Source: Gryganskiella cystojenkinii (taxonomy: Eukaryota; Mortierellomycota; Mortierellomycetes; Mortierellales; Mortierellaceae). Taken from it: a DNA stretch of 15,561 bases. A program made the position numbers and the translations under genes. A model generated the notes under the pieces. The model made no database searches. It had not been told where the DNA came from and saw only the letters and a list, made by a program, of their open reading frames with translations. This document shows positions 1 through 6,900 of the stretch, in pieces. Location: the NCBI GenBank assembly GCA_015852425.1, contig JAAAIG010000593.1:321-15881 (forward strand), given 5' to 3'. Every line of letters begins with the position of its first letter. Within the stretch, counting starts at the first letter, position 1.

Positions 1-681
1 TTACTCCTGGCTCGGTGGAATGAATCTTGACGAGGAGTGAACCAGGAATGCCTTGACGTCCTGACCAATCCCCAGTTTTTTGGGCCTCCTTTTTTTTTCT
101 GGCGATCCCCAATTTGCGGCATTTTTTTGTTTTGTTTTGAGAGGGCGACACTTTTTCTTTTTCCCCTCAAGAAGTGTAAAAAGGTCGCAAACGCGTGCTC
201 AACTCTTGATCTAGATAACTGTCGATACCTTGCAAAATAGGCTTTCAAACTAGACCTCCCAAAAGACGCGCAAAGCCTAGCCGATCTACATGATTCTCTT
301 CACTCACATTGCACTCTTCTCGGCTCTATGGCAACAGTACTTTTAGAGCGATAATCGATTCTCGACCACACTTGCGACAAGCACGGTAATTGCGCGATCT
401 AAATTAAAATTTATGATGAACATCATCGCATCTCGCTTGCGACTCATAATGTCCTCGCATACCGAGAGAAACGCGGATCAAATCCGAAATAAGCATACCA
501 GGCTTCATGTTTCTTTGTTTCGTTTATTTTTGATCCAATGAACTGACCTCTTAAGAGGACATGTAATGGAGGAGGTGCGCGATGATGATACAGAGAGATG
601 TTTTTGTTGTTGCTTGTTTTTTTTGGTGGTGTTGGTATTTTTTAGCTTATTTCGTCATGTTTCTCGACCAGGCTGGTTTAT
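1..681. other. 3' flank and intergenic DNA, no confident gene
   Basis: No convincing gene is seen here. The right end (about 540-681) is the likely 3' UTR of the isomerase gene: on the minus strand it is A-rich, and an AATAAA (677-682) overlaps the stop codon, with a second AAATAA-like site near 650. At the extreme left, the plus strand reads a short acidic tail ending in Leu-Asp-Glu-Glu and a TGA at 38-40, which could be the end of a neighbouring gene. The minus strand reads about 19 codons ending in TAA at 1-3. Both are too short to choose between. An inverted repeat, ATGATG-AA-CATCAT, lies at 413-426. Confidence 0.5.
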
Positions 682-1812
682 TTACTTGGTGCGAATAGTG
701 ACGGAGCCATCCTCGCATCCAAAGTAAGCAATCTCGGCCATGTTGCAGAACAAGCCGACCTCGACGACGCCAGTAATCAACTTGATATCCTTCAAGAGCT
801 TGGCAGGTTCATGGATCAAACCAAAGGGAGCATCGATCAAAAAGTTGCCGTTATCCGTCACAACTGGACCTGCCTTTGCAACCGCCATACGGAGCTTGGC
901 ATCCTTGGATCCCAAAGCATGCAAATGCTTCATCACGGCCTTCCATGCGAAAGGAACGACCTCGACAGGAACTCCCTTGGTCCACTGTTTTTAAAAAAAA
1001 AAGATTCAAGCAAAACGATGTACAGATGGTTGAAGTGAAAAGAATTAAACAACCACGATAGACATAATAAAGAATGAGTCTCGGTTCTTGAATCTTGTTT
1101 GTCAGGTCTATTGGACCTATTTCCTTACCTGCTCTCCGAGGACCTTGGAGTCCTTACGATAATCAGCGACAATGACAAACTTTTTGGCAGCCTCGGCAAC
1201 GACCTTCTCCTGCAAATGGGCAGCTCCACCTCCCTTGATCGCGTTCAACTGAGCATCAACCTCGTCCGCACCATCAATGGTGACGTCGATGTTGGGGTAC
1301 CTATACGGCGACAAGAAAAAGATCGAGCAGCGTTAGTGCTCCGTCATTGTCGCCTAGTCAACAAACACATAAGAGCATTCTATGATAACAAGAATGTGTT
1401 CGTCCACTTACTGTTCAACATCTCCTACGGTCAAACCTCCGTCCAACAAGAGTCCACGGGACTGGAACGAGGTAGGGATAAAAACGGTCTTGGCATTCAA
1501 GGCAGGGTCACGCTGCAGGAGACGAGCAACGACATGGACAACGGTTGATCCGGAGCCGACGCCGATAACTTTGTGCTGGGGCAAGACGTGTTCGTCCACG
1601 GCCTGGTAGGCGGCCTTCTGCTTGGCTTGCTCAATCAATGAGGTCATGGTGTAATAATATCTCGGTGCGTTGGTTGAAATTGCCCTTGTTGGTGGAATGC
1701 TGCAGATCGACAGAGTCGTGGTGGATCCAGAGAGTCGTTGTTGAATGAAAGAAAAGAACGAAAGAGGTCGAACGGATTGATTCAAAGGTAATGAATTGAT
1801 TCGCGAAAACAT
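682..1812 (-). CDS. RKI1: Ribose-5-phosphate isomerase (RpiA family), three exons
   Basis: Interconverts ribose 5-phosphate and ribulose 5-phosphate in the non-oxidative pentose phosphate pathway. Exons are 1812(or 1647)-1412, 1300-1129 and 984-682. Introns 1301-1411 (GTAAGT..TAG, phase 2) and 985-1128 (GTAAGG..CAG, phase 0) join the frames exactly. From ATG 1647 the protein has 236 residues, normal for the family. It carries the phosphate loop GSGST (31-35), the DGADE motif (Asp88, Asp91), KGGGA (Lys101) and Glu110. These match E. coli RpiA Asp81, Asp84, Lys94 and Glu103 with a constant offset of 7, so the enzyme should be active. ATG 1647 sits in a good context (ACACCATGA). An in-frame ATG at 1812 adds 55 residues without any Asp or Glu, like a mitochondrial presequence. 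No in-frame stop separates the starts. AATAAA overlaps the stop codon. Confidence 0.95.
1648..1812 (-). other. Candidate N-terminal mitochondrial targeting extension of RKI1
   Basis: These 55 codons precede the conserved start of the isomerase in the same frame and exon. The encoded segment has five Arg, no Asp or Glu, and many Ser, Thr, Leu and Phe, which is the composition of a cleavable mitochondrial presequence. The first ATG (1812-1810) follows an A-rich leader and has A at -3. The alternative is a 5' UTR that is open by chance. Inference only; 5' transcript ends would decide. Confidence 0.4.
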
Positions 1813-1942
1813 GTTTTTTTTCTTTCTTTCTTCCTCTGACTCTTCGTTCTTTTTCAACTGGAAAAAAAAACTTTTTTTGCGGGGAGAGACTCTGCGGAGT
1901 TCAAAGGTACCAAAAAAGGATCCCACAGTCTCAGACCCACGC

Positions 1943-1951
1943 AAAACAAAA
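1943..1951 (-). terminator. RNA polymerase III terminator of tRNA-Glu
   Basis: On the minus strand, TTTTGTTTT begins 7 bases after the tRNA 3' end. Two runs of four T are a standard pol III stop signal in fungi. Confidence 0.8.
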
Positions 1952-1957
1952 GATGAA

Positions 1958-2029
1958 TTCCCAGTCCGGGGATCGAACCCGGGCCTTGTCGGTGAGAGCG
2001 ACAAATCCTGACCACTGGACCAACTAGGA
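1958..2029 (-). tRNA. tRNA-Glu (anticodon CTC)
   Basis: A 72-nt cloverleaf folds with no gap. The acceptor stem TCCTAGT/ACTGGGA pairs at 7 of 7 positions with one G-U type pair. The D arm is GTCC/GGAT. The anticodon stem TGTCG/CGACA encloses the loop CTCTCAC, giving anticodon CTC. The variable loop has four bases, the T arm is CCGGG/CCCGG with loop TTCGATC, and the discriminator is A. Internal A box (TGGTCCAGTGGT) and B box (GGTTCGATCCC) are intact, and there is no intron. The sequence matches the general eukaryotic tRNA-Glu pattern. It lies on the same strand as RKI1, 145 bp upstream of that gene's upstream ATG, so the RKI1 promoter must lie in or around the tRNA gene. Confidence 0.97.
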
Positions 2030-2084
2030 CGTTCTTGACATACGTCTCATGCTTTTAAAACCGCTAGATTCACGTTTATGGATT

Positions 2085-2096
2085 AATCACGTGATT
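2085..2096. promoter_or_regulatory. Palindromic E-box-like site (TCACGTGA core)
   Basis: AATCACGTGATT is a perfect 12-bp palindrome containing CACGTG, the core bound by bHLH factors such as yeast Cbf1. It lies 56 bp upstream of the tRNA 5' end and upstream of RKI1, within AT-rich DNA. A regulatory role is inferred from the motif only; a 6-bp core also occurs by chance. Confidence 0.3.
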
Positions 2097-2155
2097 GAAT
2101 TTAATGCGGATAAAATCTTCTGTATAATTTTAATCGATGTCGAATAAACGATTAG

Positions 2156-2171
2156 ATTAAACTAGTTTAAT
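2156..2171. repeat. 16-bp perfect palindrome
   Basis: ATTAAACTAGTTTAAT is identical to its reverse complement. It lies in the AT-rich stretch upstream of the tRNA. No function is assigned. Confidence 0.5.
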
Positions 2172-2564
2172 TAAACGATATTTATCGGCTTTTAGTCCTG
2201 TGTCACCTCCAGCGACCACATTTACCAACTCCTCTTCTCCCCTGTCTCGAAAAGCTTTCTTTGTTCAATTAGACGAATCCGAAGCTACATGGTTTGTGCC
2301 GGTGTGGTGTAGCAACTGGGATTTCTGTCTTTTGCTCTCTCCCTGTTGATGTATTTTTCGCCTCTGAACCTCGTTTTCATAGTCGAGCGAGACCATCTCT
2401 TGCTTACAGTCTTGCAACTGCACTCTTCTGCATGGTCATCATACCTGCCTTTTCGTTCCAATTGCCCTCCGCTCAATTAATCCATCGCGCGCTCTGTTTG
2501 ACCCAAGAGGCAGCAATGCGAAATATCTACTTTCCCTGTCCTTTACCAATCACCGTGTTGCCAG

Positions 2565-2625
2565 TTCCAGTTGAACCTGTTTCGAAATCAGGAGCCGCTG
2601 CTTGTTCCAGTTGAACTTGTTCGAA
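2565..2625. repeat. Imperfect direct repeat, 40 bp spacing
   Basis: TTCCAGTTGAAC(C/T)TGTT(T)CGAA occurs at 2565-2586 and again at 2605-2625. The second copy lacks one T and has one substitution. It is probably a small local duplication. Confidence 0.5.
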
Positions 2626-2925
2626 GTCATCTTCGAGTCCCTTTTATCCCACGTTGGTTTTCCTCCAGATCTACCTACTTGCCGCTTTCCCAGTATAACC
2701 ACGCCTCTCGCATATTCCTCTTGTGCCAAGCGCGTGTTGACGCCTAGCTACGCGACACCGGTGTGGTGTAGTGAAACCAGAACACACAAGTACATGCGCC
2801 TCTTTAGTGAATATCGAAATAATAAAAGAGCGAGAGCAAAGGCACCTTTGCTCTTGGAACGTTTCTTCCCTTTTTTACCTTTACCATGAACCTTTGATCT
2901 TGTTGAACAATACCTTATTTGCCGA

Positions 2926-2972
2926 CTGTCTCTTACCAACAGTCCTTTGTGCCTGCTGTCTCCCACCAACAG
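2926..2972. repeat. Imperfect direct repeat, 30 bp period
   Basis: CTGTCTCTTACCAACAGT (2926-2943) recurs as CTGTCTCCCACCAACAGT (2956-2973, give or take one base). Each copy is flanked by self-complementary CTGT/ACAG ends and could form a small stem. No gene context. Confidence 0.45.
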
Positions 2973-3232
2973 TATTGGCCCCGATGATGATTCCGGTGCC
3001 ATCCTTCTCTGATAAGTAGTCCCTTTGTACTTTCAATCCTCCCCCATGCAAGCAATCCCCTTTCCCTTTGACGATGCTTGCATCTGCCCTGGTTTCCGCT
3101 GAGCGACAGAGATCCCCAACCTAAGTTCGTTACATCACACCGGAACTCTGCTATCGAGCGGGACAACAAGTGACATTGAGTTCGGGGGAGAAGGACGAAT
3201 TGGTAAAGGAGGTCGCCGGAATTGACCTTTTA

Positions 3233-3268
3233 AAGGGGTTGTGAATGACCCCTTGGGAATTCATTCCC
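3233..3268. repeat. Two adjacent inverted repeats
   Basis: AAGGGGT (3233-3239) pairs with ACCCCTT (3248-3254) around an 8-base loop. GGGAAT (3255-3260) pairs with ATTCCC (3263-3268) around a 2-base loop. They are abutting hairpins with no T run and no nearby gene end that would make them a terminator. Confidence 0.4.
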
Positions 3269-3350
3269 CAACATTAGCTCTCAAGTATTTTTTTGCGCCA
3301 CCAATTTCCGACTTGGGTGCGCGTAAGGGTGGCAAGCCTTCTCCAGCCGC

Positions 3351-3665
3351 ATGCCTCTCTGTGAAAGTCTACGGCTAACTTTCTCTTTCCCTCTGCACAA
3401 CCACTTCCCAAAAATTATCAGTCTTCAGAACCATGTAGAAAATCTACAACCGATTAGGTTCAACGAGGACGACATATTGTAGACGTTTTGGAGAATGCAC
3501 GCGACAGGGACTTCTGTCAAGGAGCTTCAGTTATTGTTCGTGCATCCGTACAGAAATCAAGAGGATACACCTGAACGTATCTCAAAACTATTTGGTCCCA
3601 GGTCCAAACGTTGCGCCTTTCTACCAACATGCGGATACAGGCTCAACAGTTTACTTGACTTCTAA
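3351..3665 (+). pseudogene. Possible degraded coding segment with an in-frame TAG
   Basis: One frame runs from ATG 3351 to TAA 3663-3665, interrupted only by TAG at 3480-3482. The translation on both sides has a protein-like composition: before the stop it reads LQPIRFNEDDIL, after it TFWRMHATGTSVKEL and then LLFVHPYRNQEDTPERI. The frame is open upstream only to a TAA at 3324-3326. A 56-codon ORF starting at ATG 3495 remains intact within it. No family was recognised, and no splice pair was seen that removes the TAG. The reading is that this may be a relic exon or gene fragment; chance openness is the alternative. Confidence 0.3.
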
Positions 3666-3985
3666 ATATTGGAGAGGGTAGAGAGCTAATGGAACGCAGC
3701 GACTGCATCAGGATACCAGACATTCACGATCCATTGGTGGGGATGGGACACCAAAGTGAAAGTCTCTCTACTTCCCTGAGCCAGTTTTCGGACACCTGTA
3801 CGTTGCAGCTACCCCACCAACCTGAAAGTTCTAACCAAGAACGTAAAACTGTCTGGGAAGCAGGGCACGTATACCCAAAATGTAAGTTTTAAACAGATTC
3901 TCACAAGGCAACTGATTAAAAATAATAAAAAAAGTGTAGTAGACGAAAAGGACTACCCCGGGGTTGAGCCACGGGTACCTCTAGT

Positions 3986-6900
3986 TTATAATTCTAGTCC
4001 TGCTTTGCGCTGAACGGCTTTGAAGGCCGATGATATTCTTTTCTCGGCGTTGCCAATGGGTTCTAAGTGCAGCACCCCTTGCTCCGTGTAGAGACACAAT
4101 CTACCGTCTTGCACTTGAAATGACAAAATATGACTGCAACTATAAAGAAATAGATGGTTCTCATAAAGACAAGCTATCTCATTTTTAGTGAGTCGTGGAA
4201 GTGCGACACATAGTGAATGGCATTGAAGCCGAAGAGTCTCTGAAACAGAACGTCTGACATCTTTATCTTCAGCCTTGAGTGCAGCGATGAGGGACCGAAT
4301 GGCTGATTCCGACAACGCAGACTGCCTTCCCAATGCCGATGCTGCTGATGACCTGACTTCTTCATCTTCATCCTTAAGTGCAGTAATGAGAGACTGGATG
4401 GCTGATTCCGAAAACTTGGAGTATTTGCCCAATTCCCATGCAGCTGAACCGCTGACATCTCCATCTTCATTCTTAAGTGCAGCAATGTAGGACTGTATGG
4501 CCGATTCAGACAACGTAGAATACTTGCCCAGCGCTGATCCCGCTGAAGACCTGCCATTTCCATCTTCATCCTTAAGTGCAGCGATGAGGGGCTGGATAGC
4601 CGATTCCGACAACATAGATTGCTTACCCAGCGCTGATTCTGCTGAAGATCTGACTCTATAATCATCGTCCTTGAGTGCAGCAATGAGGGACTGTATGGCT
4701 GATTCCGAAAACGTAGATTGCCTGCCCAATGCCGATGCTGCTGAGGACCTGACTCTATAACCGTCTTCCTTGAGTGCAGCAATGAGGGGCTGGATAGCCG
4801 ATTCCGACAACGTAGACTGCTTGTCCAGCGCTAACTCTGCTGAAAATCTGACTCTATAATCGTCGTCCTTGAGCGCAGTAATGAGGGACTGTATGGCTGA
4901 TCCCGGCAACGTAGACTGGTTGCCCAATGCCGATGCAGCTGAGGACCTGACAGCTTCATCTTCATCCTTGAGTGCAGCAATAAGGGGCAAGATGGTTGAT
5001 TCCGACAACGTAGACTGCTTGTCCAGCGCTGACTCTGCTGAAAATCTGACTCTATAATCGTCGTCCTTTAGTGCAGCAATAAGGGACTGTACGGCTAATC
5101 CCGACAAAGTAAACTGGTTGCCCAATGCTGATGCTGCCGAAGACCTGGCTCTATAGTCGTCGTCCTTGAGAGCAGCAATGAGAGGCGAGATGGCCGATTC
5201 CGACAACGCAGACTGCTTGTCCAGCGCTGACTCTGCTGAAAATCTGACTCTATAATCGTCGTCCTTTAGTGCAGCAATAAGGGACTGTACGGCTAATCCC
5301 GACAAAGTAAACTGGTTGCCCAATGCTGATGCTACCGAAGACCTGACTCTATAGTCGTCGTCCTTGAGAGCAGTAATGAGAGGCGAGATGGCCGATTCCG
5401 ACAACGCAGACTGTTTGCCCAGCGCTGATTCTGCTGAGAACCTGACATCTTTATATTTATCCTTGAGTGCAGCAATGAGGGGCGAGATGGCCGATGCCGA
5501 CAACGTAGACTGGTTGCCCAATGCCGATGCAGCTGAAGATCTGACCCAACAATTGTCGTCCTTGAGTGCAGCAATGAGAGACTGGATGGCTGATTCTGAC
5601 AGCGTAGACTGCTTGCCCAATACCCATGCGGCTGAATATCTGACACTATAGTCGTCATCCTTGAGCGCACCAGTGAGGGACTGGATGGTCGACTCCGACG
5701 GCGTAGACTGGTTGCCCAATGCTGATGCTGCCGGAGACCTGACTCTATAATCGTCTCCCTTGAGTGCAGCAATGAGGGGCTGGATAGCCGATTCCGACAA
5801 CGTAGACTGCTTGTCCAGCGCTGATTTTGCTGAAGACATCACATCTGCATCTGCATCTTTGAGTGCAGCAATGAGGGACAGAATAGCTGATTCCGACAGT
5901 GTAGACTGCTTGCCCAATACCCATGCGGCTGAATATCTGACTCTATAGTCGTCATCCTTGAGCGCACCAGTGAGGGACTGTATGGCTGCTTCCGGCAACG
6001 TGGTTTGCTTACCCAGCGCTGATTTCGCTGAGGACCTGACTCTATAATCATCTTCCTTGAGTGCAGCAATGAGGGTCAAGATAGCCGATTCCGACAATGC
6101 AGACTGCTTGCCCAGCGCCGATTCCGCTGAAGACCTGAGATCGTATGTATCCTTGAGTGCAGCAAGGAGGGACTGGATGACCGATTCCGGCAACGTAGAC
6201 TGGTTGCCCAATGCCGATGCTGCTGAAGACCTGACTCTATAATCGTCGTCCTTGAGTGCATCAATGAGGGACTGTATGGCTGATCCCGGCAACGTAGACT
6301 GGTTGCCCAATGCCGATGCAGCTGAAGATCTGATCCAACAATCGTCGTCCTTGAGTGCAGCAATGAGGGACTGGATGGCTGATTCCGACAAGGTAGACTG
6401 CTTACCCAACACCGATTGTGCTGAATATCTGACCCTAAAATTGTCGTCCTTTAGTACAGCAATGAGGGACTGTATGGCCGATTCCGACAATGCAGACTGC
6501 TTGCCCAGCGCCGATTCCGCTGAGGACCTGACTCTATAACCGTCTTCCTTGAGTGCAGCAATGAGGGACTGGATGACCGATTCCGACAACGTAGACTGGT
6601 TGCCCAATGCCGATGCTGCTGAAGACCTGACTCTATCATCGTCGTCCTTGAGTGCAGCCATGAGGGACTGAATGGCTGATTCCGACAACGTAGACTGCTT
6701 GCTCAATACCCATGCGGCTGAGGACCTGACAGCTTCATCTTCATCCTTGAGTGCAGCAATGAGGGACTGGATAGCCGATTCCGACAACGTAGACTGCTTA
6801 CCCAGCGCTGATTCTGCTGAAGATTTGACTCTATAGTCATCGTCCTTTAGTGCAGCAATGAGTGACTGGATGGCTGATTCCGACAACGTGGACTGGTTGC

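Larger units (their letters stand above)
2030..3985. other. Gene-poor spacer between tRNA-Glu and the NLR gene
   Basis: About 1.95 kb with no supported gene. The left part (2040-2190) is AT-rich and holds two perfect palindromes. The middle holds a 30-bp-period doublet (2926-2972), a 40-bp-spaced doublet (2565-2625) and a 14-bp direct repeat CCGGTGTGGTGTAG at 2299-2312 and 2758-2771. The right part has two adjacent hairpins (3233-3268) and a broken plus-strand reading frame (3351-3665). A 67-codon plus-strand ORF at 3689-3892 has no recognised feature. Together this suggests decayed sequence, but no transposon ends or transposase remnants could be identified. Confidence 0.5.

Noticed and set aside
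1..60. Possible C-terminal codons of a neighbouring gene on either strand
   Set aside because: Only 12 to 20 codons are visible and both strands offer an equally plausible ending.
37..240. 67-codon plus-strand ORF at the left edge
   Set aside because: Starts at GTG, is Phe-rich from T runs, and has no features of a real protein.
1813..2004. N-terminal extension of the isomerase starting at 2004
   Set aside because: This frame is a read-through of the tRNA-Glu gene and its terminator, which explains its sequence.
2294..3169. Several 63-106 codon ORFs on both strands in the spacer
   Set aside because: Mutually overlapping, no motifs, no splice partners; composition looks random.
3689..3892. 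67-codon plus-strand ORF beside the NLR stop
   Set aside because: No recognised motif, and another frame over the same bases looks equally protein-like; not enough to call a gene.
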